This document shows positions 8,973 to 19,583 of a DNA stretch of 64,000 nt, piece after piece. The notes beneath the pieces are model-generated. The model was not told the origin of the DNA, made no database searches, and saw only the letters and a program-made list of their open reading frames with translations. Both the position numbers and the translations under genes were made by a program. Position 1 is the stretch's first letter. Every line of letters begins with the position of its first letter. The stretch spans positions 1-64,000 of the forward strand of contig NZ_JAPVLU010000031.1 of the NCBI RefSeq assembly GCF_027158205.1. The letters are read 5' to 3'. The DNA comes from Streptomyces sp. H39-S7. GTDB taxonomy: Bacteria > Actinomycetota > Actinomycetes > Streptomycetales > Streptomycetaceae.

Positions 8973-10150
8973 CTGGGCGCTCCCCCGAGCCAGGCGTGCA
9001 ACATCCAGCCGAACTCGTACGGCCGGCATTCGCGGTCCACCGAGGCCGGGCGGAACACCCGGTCCAGTGGGGTGAGCCGCGCCTTCGGAACGACGCGGGT
9101 GGTGAGCCCGCGGGCGGCGCGGACGGCCTTCTTCGGGTCGCCGCGGAAGACCTTGCGCCAGGTGACCCCGAGCTCGTCGAGGATCAACGGCTCGGCGGCG
9201 GAACCGGCTTGGGCCGCGGCCGGCCCGGTCAGCTCCGGTACGTCCGTCATCCAGCGCAGCCCGCTGCGGATCGCCGCGGCGAAGTCGCTGCCGCCCGCGT
9301 CCGCGAGGTCGAACAGCGCGGTCGGGGCCATCGCGTGCTGGTGGACGCTGTAGACGGGATAGCCCTCGACGACTCCCGCCCGGCGCGCGTCGTAGTGCCA
9401 CCACCACTGCCCGCCGTCGCCCTGCAGGGCGCAGATGCGGGCGGCACACGCCTCGGACGCGGCGAGCGCCTCCGGATCGCCGCCGCCGGCGTGGGCGCGG
9501 GCCAGGGCCTGCAGCGGGTAGGTCTGGTCCGCGAAGCAGGCCACGTGCGACCGGTACCACGGCACCAGGCCGGGCCCGGTGGCGTGCGGGAACAGCGGGC
9601 TGTCGCCGATCCTGGCCCGCAGAAGCCGGTCACGGGCGGCGGTGAGACGTTTCTCCACATCCACCGTGCCGCGCGCGGCCGCCAGGGCCGACAGCACCCA
9701 GGCCGCCTCGACCGTGTACTGCGGGCGGCCGGCCTCGTCGAGTGCCGCGACCCGCTCCAGCGCGTCCGACAGTTTGGGATGGCCGGTCTCGGCGGCGGCC
9801 CAGGCGATCAGCGCCGCGTCGCCGAGGTTGCGCACCGCGGGCAGTCGCTGGACCAGCAGCCCGGTGTATTCCTCGGCGCTGTGCCCGCCCAGGACGGCGC
9901 GCTGCCGCGCCTCGGGCAGGTACTGGGCGCCCAGCGCGGTGATCGCCGCGTACCGGGTGCTCGTCCCGCGCTGCTCCAGGTGCCAGGAGCCGTCGGGCGC
10001 GGCGGTTCCCGCCCGGGTGAAGACGAAGGTGTCGTCGCCGGGCACGTACATCCCCGGCAGTCCCGCCTCGGCCACCGCGAGGAGGCGTTCGGCGAGGGCG
10101 TGCAGCGGCCGGTCCGCGGCCGCGAGGGCGTCGAGTCGTGTCGTGGTCAT
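8969..10150 (-). CDS. Uncharacterised helical protein, alpha/alpha-toroid type
   Basis: A 393-residue soluble protein with no signal or membrane helix. It is built of repeating helical hairpins (NLGDAALIAWAAAETG, YTVEAAWVLSALAAARG, HQHAMAPTALFDLAD) and has a Trp/His/Tyr-rich stretch around 225-265: CFADQTYPLQALA, GDGGQWWWHYD, GYPVYSVHQHAM. The pattern resembles alpha/alpha toroids of polysaccharide lyases, epimerases or prenyltransferase-like folds; this is inference from pattern only. It is the first gene of the tightly overlapping block with wecG, wecC and wecB. It may therefore modify or sense the ManNAcA polymer or a precursor. No function can be assigned. Confidence 0.72.
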   Translation of the reverse strand: MTTTRLDALAAADRPLHALAERLLAVAEAGLPGMYVPGDDTFVFTRAGTAAPDGSWHLEQRGTSTRYAAITALGAQYLPEARQRAVLGGHSAEEYTGLLVQRLPAVRNLGDAALIAWAAAETGHPKLSDALERVAALDEAGRPQYTVEAAWVLSALAAARGTVDVEKRLTAARDRLLRARIGDSPLFPHATGPGLVPWYRSHVACFADQTYPLQALARAHAGGGDPEALAASEACAARICALQGDGGQWWWHYDARRAGVVEGYPVYSVHQHAMAPTALFDLADAGGSDFAAAIRSGLRWMTDVPELTGPAAAQAGSAAEPLILDELGVTWRKVFRGDPKKAVRAARGLTTRVVPKARLTPLDRVFRPASVDRECRPYEFGWMLHAWLGGAPR

Positions 10151-10703
10151 CGCACCCCCACCCCGCTTCCGCGCCCGGCAGGGCGTACTGCGGTCGGTCC
10201 GGTGCGAGTTGCTGGGTCGTGCCGTTGATCAGGCCGTCGGTCCTCCCGACGGTGTCCGCCGCGCGCACCCGGCGAATCGGGTGCGACGGCGAGTCGTCTG
10301 CGCGGACCACGTATGTCCGAGCGGTGCGGCTCTGGCACACCTACCCCCCCTCTGGTCTCTCCTGGTTCAGACTTGCGGTTCTCGCTCCGCGGAGAGGGCC
10401 GTGCGTGACGCCGCCCGGGTCGGCCCGCGGGCATCGCCCCACCGATGCCGTGCGCCGATCGAACACCGCACTACCTGCGCCCGATCCGACCACCGGTCGG
10501 CATCGGGCGCGCCTGAACAGGCAGCATCCGTCGAAGCGGTTCTCACTTCGACCCCACTGCCACAGGTGCCCCCACCACGTACAAACCCCCACTGCGCACC
10601 GCGTGTTGCGTGCTCAGCTCGCGCGTACATACACACGGTATGCCTACGGATGTTCGCTGATCGGCCTTTTGAGGAATTGCGTACGCAACCTCACCGCGGC
10701 ACG
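10151..10703. other. 553-bp stretch without a convincing gene
   Basis: The longest gap in the polysaccharide locus, between the acyltransferase gene and the alpha/alpha-toroid gene, both on the minus strand. Open frames here look like shadows. It holds a hairpin with 8-bp arms CGCACCCG/CGGGTGCG at 10262-10283 and a perfect palindrome TTGCGTACGCAA at 10677-10688. The segment 10628-10690 is clearly more AT-rich than its surroundings. It probably carries the promoter and a long leader of the wec-like operon. Confidence 0.5.
10677..10688. promoter_or_regulatory. Perfect 12-bp palindrome TTGCGTACGCAA
   Basis: A perfect 12-bp palindrome 16 bp downstream of the acyltransferase stop and about 530 bp upstream of the toroid gene, in a locally AT-rich stretch. 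The form fits a dimeric repressor site. Nothing in the sequence identifies the protein. Confidence 0.35.
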
Positions 10704-11303
10704 TCAGCCACGCTCGAAGAGCGCGCCCTCCTTCTCGTCGTGCAGCACTCCGGTGCTGGGACACTCCCAGACGCCCGGCTCACCGGTGCGCTCCACCAGC
10801 TTGACCCCGGCCCGTCCGACCCAGCCGACGCGGCGCGCCGGCACACCCGCCACCAGGGCGAAGTCCGGCACGTCCCGGGTGACCACGGCGCCGGCCGCGA
10901 CCAGGGCCCAGCGCCCGACCCGCACCGGTGCGACACACACCGAACGGGCGCCCAGCGAGGCGCCTTCCAGCACCTCCACTCCGACGGGCTCCCAGTCCCC
11001 GCCGCGCTTCTGCTTCCCCGAAGGATCCACGGCGCGCGGGTAGAAGTCGTTGGTGAGCACGACGGCGGGGCCGACGAACACCCCGTCGCCGAGCACGGCG
11101 GGCTCGTACACCAGGGCGTGGTTCTGCAGCTTCACGTTGTCGCCGATCCGCACGCCGGGACCGACGTAGGCGCCCCGGCCGACGATGCAACTGCGGCCGA
11201 GCCGGGCCTGCTCGCGGATCTGCGCCAGATCCCAGACGGTGGTCCCGTCGCCGAGTTCCGCGGTGTCGTCCACCTGCGCGGTGGGTTGGATCCTGGCTCT
11301 CAC
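10704..11303 (-). CDS. Left-handed beta-helix sugar acyltransferase
   Basis: A 199-residue hexapeptide-repeat transferase, expected to put an acetyl or similar acyl group on a sugar or nucleotide sugar. The repeats run from about residue 10 (AQVDDTAELGDGTTVWDLA) to 140 (APVRVGRWALVAAGAVV), with the usual loop NDFYPRAVDPSG near 93 and the C-terminal ALVAGVPARRVGWVGRAG. It resembles WbpD/WlbB-type N-acetyltransferases of uronic-acid sugar pathways, which suits the wecBC neighbourhood. The GTG at 11303 is chosen because AGGGGA lies 7 bases upstream. A GTG at 11336 would add eleven residues and include that ribosome site. Confidence 0.8.
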   Translation of the reverse strand: MRARIQPTAQVDDTAELGDGTTVWDLAQIREQARLGRSCIVGRGAYVGPGVRIGDNVKLQNHALVYEPAVLGDGVFVGPAVVLTNDFYPRAVDPSGKQKRGGDWEPVGVEVLEGASLGARSVCVAPVRVGRWALVAAGAVVTRDVPDFALVAGVPARRVGWVGRAGVKLVERTGEPGVWECPSTGVLHDEKEGALFERG

Positions 11304-11470
11304 GGCGTCGTCCCCTAACGGCGGGCGAGGGTGCACAAGTTGTGCAGGTCGAGCATAGGGGCTGTGAAGAGATCAACTACCCGGAGTCAACGGACTGTTC
11401 ATGAATTCGCCTTCGGGGCCGGGGCGGCGAGGGCTCCCCGCTCGGGGCGTCCGGTGCCCGGGAAAACGAG

Positions 11471-11513
11471 AAGGCCCGCCGACCCGGGATGTTCTCCCAG
11501 GTCAACGGGCCTT
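11471..11513 (-). terminator. Rho-independent terminator of icd
   Basis: A two-part stem with AAGGCCCG (11471-11478) pairing CGGGCCTT (11506-11513), and inside it GACCCGGGA/TCCCAGGTC with one mismatch. On the minus strand it is followed by TTCTCGTTTTCC. It lies 45 bp past the isocitrate dehydrogenase stop. Confidence 0.75.
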
Positions 11514-11557
11514 GCTCAACGGGACCGGCTCAGCGGGCCCCCGCGGTGCGGCTGGTG

Positions 11558-13777
<2,220 letters not shown>

Positions 13778-13803
13778 CAGTACTCCGCTTCACGTCGACA
13801 ACG

Positions 13804-13817
13804 TCTCGACATCAAGA
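13804..13817. promoter_or_regulatory. Imperfect 14-bp palindrome upstream of icd
   Basis: TCTCGACATCAAGA, with half sites TCTCGA and TCAAGA matching at 5 of 6 positions around CA. It is 27 bp before the icd start codon and is followed by AT-rich ATATCTCG. The location fits a repressor or activator site controlling icd; the binding protein is unknown. Confidence 0.4.
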
Positions 13818-14070
13818 TATCTCGTGAGCGCCGATGTCCGAAACCGACCCCCGCCCCGGGCCGCGGCACCCCGGCGCCGGCGCCGTCGGCGAGCGGGCCC
13901 GGATTGGCCGAAAAGGCTCACTTGCCGCAGGGATCGCTCCGCCAGCACACTCACACCGGCACTCTTGCGGCATCCGTCATCCGAACCGGAAGTACCGGCG
14001 GTGTCTTCCGGAGTCAGAGTTGTCATGGACCTGCCGTTGCGTGCCTTCCCCCCACACGAGAGGAAGACCG

Positions 14071-14892
14071 TTGAAGAACTTCCTGAAGCCGCTCGGCCTC
14101 AGGCCCCTGGGCCTGAACCCACTCAAAAAGTACGCGGCGCTCGGCGCGATCACCCTCGCTGTCTTCAGCCTCCAGCCCCTCGACGCCCAGGCGAGCACCC
14201 CCACCCCGCAGCCCGGGCCGTCCGTCGTCGGCGGCACCCGCGCCGCGCAGGGCGAGTTCCCCTGGATGGTCCGGCTCTCCATGGGCTGCGGCGGCGCGCT
14301 GTACACCCAGCAGATCGTGCTGACCGCCGCACACTGCGTGAACGGCAGCGGCGCGAACACCTCCATCACCGCGACCGCGGGCGTCGTCGACCTCCAGAGC
14401 GGCAGCGCCGTCAAGGTCAAGTCCACCCGGGTGCTGCAGGCCCCCGGCTACAACGGCAGCGGCAAGGACTGGGCGCTGATCAAGCTCGCCAAGCCCATCA
14501 ACCTCCCGACCCTGCCGATCGCCGGCACGACGGCGTACAACTCCGGCACCTTCGACATCGCCGGCTGGGGCGCCCGCAGCGAGGGCGGCGGCCAGCAGCG
14601 CTACCTGTACAAGGCCAAGGTGCCCTTCGTCAGCGACGCGTCCTGCAGCAGCTCCTACGGCGGCGACCTGATACCCGGCGAGGAGATCTGCGCCGGACTG
14701 CCCCAGGGCGGCATCGACACCTGCCAGGGCGACTCCGGCGGTCCGATGTTCCGCAAGGACAACAACAACCAGTGGGTCCAGGTCGGCATCGTCAGCTGGG
14801 GCGAGGGCTGCGCACGCGCCGGCTACCCCGGCGTCTACACCGAGGTGAGCACCTTCGCCTCCGCCATCCAGAGCGCCGCCGCCGGCCTCTGA
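14071..14892 (+). CDS. sprT: Secreted trypsin-like serine protease
   Basis: A 273-residue preproenzyme closely resembling Streptomyces griseus trypsin. Residues 1-48 are the signal and propeptide, with a hydrophobic stretch at about 23-36; the mature enzyme begins VVGGTRAAQGEFPW. The triad is visible as His in TAAHC, Asp in DWALIKL and Ser in GDSGGP. The Asp of GIDTCQGDSGG fills the S1 pocket and gives Arg/Lys specificity. Six cysteines are placed for the three disulfides of the family. The TTG at 14071 is chosen because AGAGGAAG lies just upstream and it gives a proper basic signal peptide. The longer open frame from 13834 has no support. Confidence 0.92.
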   Translation: MKNFLKPLGLRPLGLNPLKKYAALGAITLAVFSLQPLDAQASTPTPQPGPSVVGGTRAAQGEFPWMVRLSMGCGGALYTQQIVLTAAHCVNGSGANTSITATAGVVDLQSGSAVKVKSTRVLQAPGYNGSGKDWALIKLAKPINLPTLPIAGTTAYNSGTFDIAGWGARSEGGGQQRYLYKAKVPFVSDASCSSSYGGDLIPGEEICAGLPQGGIDTCQGDSGGPMFRKDNNNQWVQVGIVSWGEGCARAGYPGVYTEVSTFASAIQSAAAGL

Positions 14893-14915
14893 TTCAGCCC
14901 CCCCACGGGTGGCCC

Positions 14916-14947
14916 CGCCGCCCGCGCGAACCCACGCGCGGGCGGCG
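14916..14947 (+). terminator. Terminator hairpin after the trypsin gene
   Basis: Perfect 12-bp arms CGCCGCCCGCGC (14916-14927) and GCGCGGGCGGCG (14936-14947) with an 8-base loop, 24 bp after the protease stop. GC-only stem, no T run. Confidence 0.65.
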
Positions 14948-15019
14948 CCCGGGTCGCCCACGCACCCCCGGGCGCCGCCGCAACCGACCGATCGGGCCGT
15001 ACCGGGGCAGACTGGGGAC

Positions 15020-15886
15020 ATGCCCGAATTGCCGGAGGTCGAGTCCCTCACCCACTTCCTGGCCGACCACCTCGTCGGCCGAACCGTCGCGAAGGTGTAC
15101 CCACTCGCCGTCAACGCGCTCAAGACCTACGACCCGCCGCCCGGCGCGCTCGAAGGCCGCGTTTTCGACAGCGTGACCCGGCACGGGAAGTTCCTCGACC
15201 TGCGGGCCGGGGAACTGCACCTGGTCATCCACCTCGCCCGCGCCGGCTGGGTGCGCTGGAACGACGCGCTGCCGCAGGAGCCGCCGCGCCCCGGCAAGGG
15301 CCCGCTGGCGCTGCGGGTGCGGCTCTCCGAACCCGACGGCGCCGGGTTCGACGTCACCGAGGCCGGCACCAAGAAGCACCTCGCGGTCTACGTGGTGCGT
15401 GATCCTCAGGACGTGCCCGGCATCGCCCGTCTCGGGCCCGACCCGCTCTCGGCGGACTTCACCCCGGAGCTCTTCACCGGGCTGCTGACCGGCGACCGCC
15501 GCCAGATCAAGGGCGTCCTGCGCGATCAGGGCACGATCGCGGGCATCGGCAACGCCTACTCCGACGAGATCCTGCACACCGCCAGGATGTCCCCGTTCAA
15601 ACTGGCGGCCAACCTCTCCGAGGACGAGGTGGCCCTGCTCTACGCGGCGATCGGCTCCACGCTCGCCGCCGCCATCGAGCGGTCCGACGGGGTCGACCTG
15701 CGCCATCTGAAGGCCGAAAAGAGGAGCGGGCTGCGGATCCACGGGCGCGCGGGCGAGGCCTGCCCGGTCTGCGGCGACACCATCCGCGAGGTGTCCTTCA
15801 GCGACTCCGCCCTGCAGTACTGCCCCACCTGCCAGACCGGCGGCAAGCCCCTGGCCGACCGGCGGATGTCCCGATTGCTGAAGTAG
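15020..15886 (+). CDS. Fpg/Nei family DNA glycosylase
   Basis: A 288-residue base-excision repair glycosylase/AP lyase. After Met removal the catalytic Pro-Glu lies in PELPEVE; a lysine in TRHGKFLDL near residue 57 fits the beta-hairpin lysine of the family. The helix-two-turn-helix region includes IKGVLRDQGTIAGIGNAYSDEILH. A zinc finger CPVC-x16-CPTC is at about 250-273. The tail after the last cysteines (GGKPLADRRMSRLLK) differs from classical Fpg, so substrate range (8-oxoG versus oxidised pyrimidines) cannot be fixed. The ATG is fixed by the need for Pro at position 2, with GGGGA 2 bases upstream. Confidence 0.88.
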   Translation: MPELPEVESLTHFLADHLVGRTVAKVYPLAVNALKTYDPPPGALEGRVFDSVTRHGKFLDLRAGELHLVIHLARAGWVRWNDALPQEPPRPGKGPLALRVRLSEPDGAGFDVTEAGTKKHLAVYVVRDPQDVPGIARLGPDPLSADFTPELFTGLLTGDRRQIKGVLRDQGTIAGIGNAYSDEILHTARMSPFKLAANLSEDEVALLYAAIGSTLAAAIERSDGVDLRHLKAEKRSGLRIHGRAGEACPVCGDTIREVSFSDSALQYCPTCQTGGKPLADRRMSRLLK

Positions 15887-16079
15887 CGGCCGGCACCGTA
15901 TGGATTTCGTTAAGACTGGCGCCCGACGGCCGGGGCCGTCCCGAACGGGCGACCGCACACCGGAACGCTTATTCCCCTGCTCCGCACGGTAGTTGGCGTC
16001 ATGATGCGCCGGATCGAGGGCCCTTTGACGCCCTCTTCAGCGCGATCCGGACGGCCGAGCGGCCTCTACGCTCCCCCGC

Positions 16080-18155
16080 GTGGCGAGAATCGTGGATGGA
16101 ATCAAGCGGGTCATCATCGGGCGGGCGTTGCCGAGTGAGGGGTTGCAGGAGACGCTGCTGCCCAAGCGGCTGGCGCTGCCGATCTTCGCGTCGGACCCGC
16201 TGTCGTCGGTCGCGTACGCCACGCAGGAGATCCTGCTGGTGCTCACCCTCGGCGGGCTGGCCTTTCTCCATCTGACGACCTGGGTGGCGGTGGCGGTGGT
16301 CGGGCTGATGGCCGTCGTGGTGCTGTCCTACCGCCAGGTCGTGCACGCCTACCCGTCCGGCGGCGGTTCGTACGAGGTGGTCGCCGCCAACCTCGGCCCG
16401 TCCGCCGGGCTCGTGGTGGCCGCGTCGCTGCTCGTCGACTACGTGATGACCGTCGCGGTGTCGGTCGCCTCCGGCGTCGACAACATCATCTCCGCGGTGC
16501 CCTCGCTCAACGACTACCGCACTGCCATGGCGGTGGGGTTCGTGGCCCTGCTGGCCGCCGTGAACCTGCGCGGCGTGCGCGAGTCCGGCCGGGCGTTCGC
16601 GGCGCCCACGTATCTGTTCGTCGCGGGCGTGCTGATCATGTGTGCCACCGGGCTGTTCCGCTGGCTGGTGGGCGACGCCCCGGTGGCGGAGTCCGCCGCG
16701 TACGGCGTCACGGCAGCCCCCGGTGACAGCAATCTGACCGGTCTGGCACTGCTGATGCTGGGGCTGCGGGCGTTCTCCAGCGGGTGCACCGCGCTCACCG
16801 GTGTCGAGGCGATCTCGAACGGGGTGCCCGCGTTCCGCAAGCCCAAGTCCCGCAACGCGGCCTCCACGATGACCGCGATGGGGCTGATCGCCGTCGTGAT
16901 GTTCTCCGGCATCACCGCCCTCGCGATGATCGCGAAGGTCCACATCACCGAGGACACCTGCCGTCTCACGGGCTTCGCCGGGGACTGTGCGACCACGCCG
17001 CAGCGCACCGTCATCGCCCAGCTGGCCGCCGCGATCTTCGGTGGCGATCACAGCTTCGGCTTCTTCTTCATCCAGGCCGCCACCGCGCTGGTCCTGGTGC
17101 TGGCCGCCAACACCGCGTTCAACGGCTTCCCGCTGCTCTCCTCGATCCTGGCGCAGCACCGCTACCTGCCCAGGCAACTGCACACCCGCGGCGACCGGCT
17201 CGCCTTCTCCAACGGCATCGTCGCGCTGGCCGTCGTCGCCGGCGCCCTCCTCTGGGTGTTCGACGCTTCGGTCACCAGCCTCATCCACCTGTACATCCTG
17301 GGCGTCTTCACCTCCTTCACGCTGTCGCAGACCGGCATGGTCCGGCACTGGAACCGCGCCCTGCGCGACGAGACCAACCCGGCCCAGCGCCGCCGGCACC
17401 GGACGGCACGGCTGATCAACGGCGTCGGGGCGTTCGTCACCGGCCTGGTCCTGGTCATCGTGCTGCTCACGAAGTTCATGCAGGGCGCCTATCTGGCGGT
17501 GATCGCCGCGGTGGCGTTGTGGCTCATGATGCGCGGCATCCGGCGGCACTACGACAACACCGCGGCCGAACTGGCGGTCACCGACCCGACGGACGAGACG
17601 GTGCTGCCGGCGCGTGTGCATGCCGTCGTGCTGGTCTCGAAGGTCCACAAGCCGACGCTGCGGGCTCTCGCCTACGCCCGCGCCTGCCGTCCGGACACCC
17701 TCGAAGCGCTCACCGTCTCGGTCGACCGCGACGAGGCCAAGGGCCTCCAGGACCAATGGGACGCCTTCGGGATCGAGGTGCCGTTGAAGACGTTGGCGTC
17801 GCCCTACCGGGAAGTGACCCGCCCGGTCGTGGAGTACGTACGGTCGCTCAACCGCGCCAGCCCCCGTGATGTGATCAGTGTCTTCATCCCCGAGTACGTC
17901 GTCGGCCACTGGTGGGAGAACCTGCTGCACAACCAGTCCGCGCTGTGGCTCAAGAGCCGGCTGCTGTTCCTCCCCGGCGTCATGGTCATCAGCGTGCCCT
18001 GGCAACTCAGTTCGTCCGAGCTCCGCCCGCCCCGCCCGTCCCGCCGCGCCCCCGGAGCCGTCCGCCGCGGCGAACCCGCCCTCACCCCGTGGGCGAAGCA
18101 CCCCGAGCCCGCCGACGACCCCACCGCGGACACCAAGCGGGCCGACACGCGCTGA
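16080..18155 (+). CDS. APC superfamily amino acid/polyamine-type permease
   Basis: A 691-residue inner-membrane transporter. About 12 helices occupy residues 40-500. The conserved first segment reads ALPIFASDPLSSVAYATQEILLVL, with GGGSYEVVAANLG near 95 and SSGCTALTGVEAISNGVPAF near 235. Beyond residue 500 is a cytoplasmic domain of about 150 residues (ARVHAVVLVSKVHKPTLRALAYARA, then DQWDAFGIEVPLKTLASPYREV), resembling a nucleotide-binding or universal-stress-like regulatory domain. A basic, Pro-rich tail follows. The substrate is unknown. The start is a GTG without a clear ribosome site, so the transcript may be leaderless. Confidence 0.82.
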   Translation: MARIVDGIKRVIIGRALPSEGLQETLLPKRLALPIFASDPLSSVAYATQEILLVLTLGGLAFLHLTTWVAVAVVGLMAVVVLSYRQVVHAYPSGGGSYEVVAANLGPSAGLVVAASLLVDYVMTVAVSVASGVDNIISAVPSLNDYRTAMAVGFVALLAAVNLRGVRESGRAFAAPTYLFVAGVLIMCATGLFRWLVGDAPVAESAAYGVTAAPGDSNLTGLALLMLGLRAFSSGCTALTGVEAISNGVPAFRKPKSRNAASTMTAMGLIAVVMFSGITALAMIAKVHITEDTCRLTGFAGDCATTPQRTVIAQLAAAIFGGDHSFGFFFIQAATALVLVLAANTAFNGFPLLSSILAQHRYLPRQLHTRGDRLAFSNGIVALAVVAGALLWVFDASVTSLIHLYILGVFTSFTLSQTGMVRHWNRALRDETNPAQRRRHRTARLINGVGAFVTGLVLVIVLLTKFMQGAYLAVIAAVALWLMMRGIRRHYDNTAAELAVTDPTDETVLPARVHAVVLVSKVHKPTLRALAYARACRPDTLEALTVSVDRDEAKGLQDQWDAFGIEVPLKTLASPYREVTRPVVEYVRSLNRASPRDVISVFIPEYVVGHWWENLLHNQSALWLKSRLLFLPGVMVISVPWQLSSSELRPPRPSRRAPGAVRRGEPALTPWAKHPEPADDPTADTKRADTR

Positions 18156-18596
18156 CCGCCGGCCACCCACCGTCTGATCACCACGAACTGCCCCGGGCCC
18201 ACCGGCGAGATCAACCGGCCCGGGGCGGCCGCATGTTCCGGTGCGTGCGCTGTACCGCACAGGGAAGGTGGTGGCCCAGCAGGGTCCCGCCCGGCCTCCC
18301 CCCGGAACGCTGTCAGGGGACCGTCAGGGTTCCACGGTTCCCCTTGAGTCCGGGCCCCGCCGTCTCCTTGGATGGAGACGTGAACAGTTGCCTGCGCCAT
18401 GACGACCGGCCACCGCATACGGTGCCGCCGGGTGCTGCGCCCTGTTCACCTCCGGTGCGCTGACGCACTTCCCCCGTCACCGCCCATCGCTCGACGAGCC
18501 CGGTGGCGCACTTCCCCGGCACCTCTGTGCCGTCTCGCTCTCCTGAGCCCTGTCCCACAACCCGCAATCCCGCAATCCCGCAATCCCGGAGTGATC
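18156..18596. other. 441-bp intergenic region before the SDR gene
   Basis: No convincing gene. It holds the permease terminator at 18191-18225 and a second inverted repeat, AGGGGACCGT (18315-18324) against ACGGTTCCCCT (18334-18344) with one bulged T. A run of three direct copies of CGCAATCC with 9-bp periodicity ends just before the SDR ribosome site. The second repeat is a possible operator. Confidence 0.45.
18191..18225 (+). terminator. Terminator hairpin after the permease gene
   Basis: Perfect 9-bp arms CCCCGGGCC (18191-18199) and GGCCCGGGG (18217-18225), 35 bp after the permease stop. The 17-base loop contains a further CCGG pairing. Confidence 0.6.
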
Positions 18597-19421
18597 ATGT
18601 CTTCACCCTCCTCACCCGTCCGCCCCACCGCGCTGGTCACCGGCGCCACCTCCGGTATCGGCTGGGAGACCGCCCGGCTGCTCGCCGAGCAGGGCAGCAC
18701 CGTCATCGTGCACGCGCCGGACCTCGCCGCCGGGCAGCAGGCCGTCACCCGGCTGGTGGCCGCCGGCGTCGCGGCGTCCCGACTGGACCTCGTCATCGCG
18801 GACTTCTCCCGGCTGGAGGAGGTGCGGGCGATGGCCGCCAAGGTCGCCGACACGCATCCCGTCCTGGACGTGCTGGTGAACAACGCGGCGGTCGCCGCCC
18901 CCGAGCGCCACACGATGACCCCCGACGGCAACGAGCTCGCCTTCCAGGTCAACTTCCTCGCCGCGTTCCTCCTCACCCGCGAACTGGCCGGGCCCCTGAC
19001 CGCCCGGCCCGGCAGCCGCGTCGTCCACGTGTCGTCGTCGATGCACCGCACGGCGTCCATCGCCTGGAACGACCTGAACCGCTCCCGGCGTTACTCCCGG
19101 CTGGCTGCCTACGCCCAGTCCCAGCTCGCCCTGACGATCTTCGCCAGGGCGGGCGCGGGCACGGACGCCGGCTGCACCTCCGTCAGCGTGCACCCGGGCA
19201 TCTGCGACACGGCCCTGCTGCCGCTGTACGCGCACGAGGGCGACTCGTCCGCCGAGGGCGCCGCCCGCGTGGTGCGGCTGTGCGACCCGGCGACCGAGCT
19301 CGTACCCGGCGCCTACTACGACCGCACCGCGATCTCGCCCGCCGCTCCCGTGGCGATGGAGGACCGCACCGTCCGCCGGCTGTGCAAGGTCGCCGACCAT
19401 CTGGTCGGCCGGACCGGCTGA
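18597..19421 (+). CDS. Short-chain dehydrogenase/reductase-like protein
   Basis: A 274-residue SDR-fold protein. The NAD(P) motif TGATSGIGWE is at about residue 15, VNNAAV near 95 and the serine of the active site in VVHVSSSMH near 145. The catalytic YxxxK motif reads YAQSQ, so the lysine is replaced by glutamine. The nearest familiar relatives are retinol-dehydrogenase/WW-domain-like SDRs, which read YxQSK. Activity is therefore doubtful, and it may bind cofactor without turnover. The ATG at 18597 has GGAG 5 bases upstream; a GTG two codons earlier is possible. It stands alone. Confidence 0.82.
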   Translation: MSSPSSPVRPTALVTGATSGIGWETARLLAEQGSTVIVHAPDLAAGQQAVTRLVAAGVAASRLDLVIADFSRLEEVRAMAAKVADTHPVLDVLVNNAAVAAPERHTMTPDGNELAFQVNFLAAFLLTRELAGPLTARPGSRVVHVSSSMHRTASIAWNDLNRSRRYSRLAAYAQSQLALTIFARAGAGTDAGCTSVSVHPGICDTALLPLYAHEGDSSAEGAARVVRLCDPATELVPGAYYDRTAISPAAPVAMEDRTVRRLCKVADHLVGRTG

Positions 19422-19449
19422 ATCACCGACACCCGAACCGAGGCGGTAC

Positions 19450-19578
19450 ATGTCCAAGTGCGCCCGTAGGAAGAAGGCCCGCCGCAAGAACCGAAGCCGC
19501 CGCCCGGCGTCTCGGCGGAGTCGAGAACACCCCGGCCCGCTTCGTCATCCCACTCCCGCACCACGGCCGGCACGGTGA
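19450..19578 (+). CDS. Small very basic protein resembling bL37-type peptides
   Basis: A 42-residue frame, MSKCARRKKARRKNRSRRPA and on, with GAGG six bases before the ATG. The first 14 residues follow the pattern of the tiny actinobacterial ribosomal protein bL37 (M-A/S-K-R-x-R-K-K-x-R-R-K). The usual ending ANHGKRPN is missing and replaced by an Arg/Pro-rich run. It lies 28 bp after the SDR gene and ends 5 bp from the convergent kdpD stop. It could be a diverged bL37, a decayed copy or chance; the good ribosome site argues for expression. Confidence 0.45.
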   Translation: MSKCARRKKARRKNRSRRPASRRSREHPGPLRHPTPAPRPAR

Positions 19579-19583
19579 TGGCC

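Noticed and set aside
15925..15940. Terminator of the Fpg/Nei gene (GACGGC/GCCGTC)
   Set aside because: Only a 6-bp stem with no T run; too weak to call.
15999..18260. 753-codon minus-strand frame opposite the APC permease
   Set aside because: His/Gly/Arg-rich antisense shadow; the plus-strand frame has the membrane helices and family motifs.
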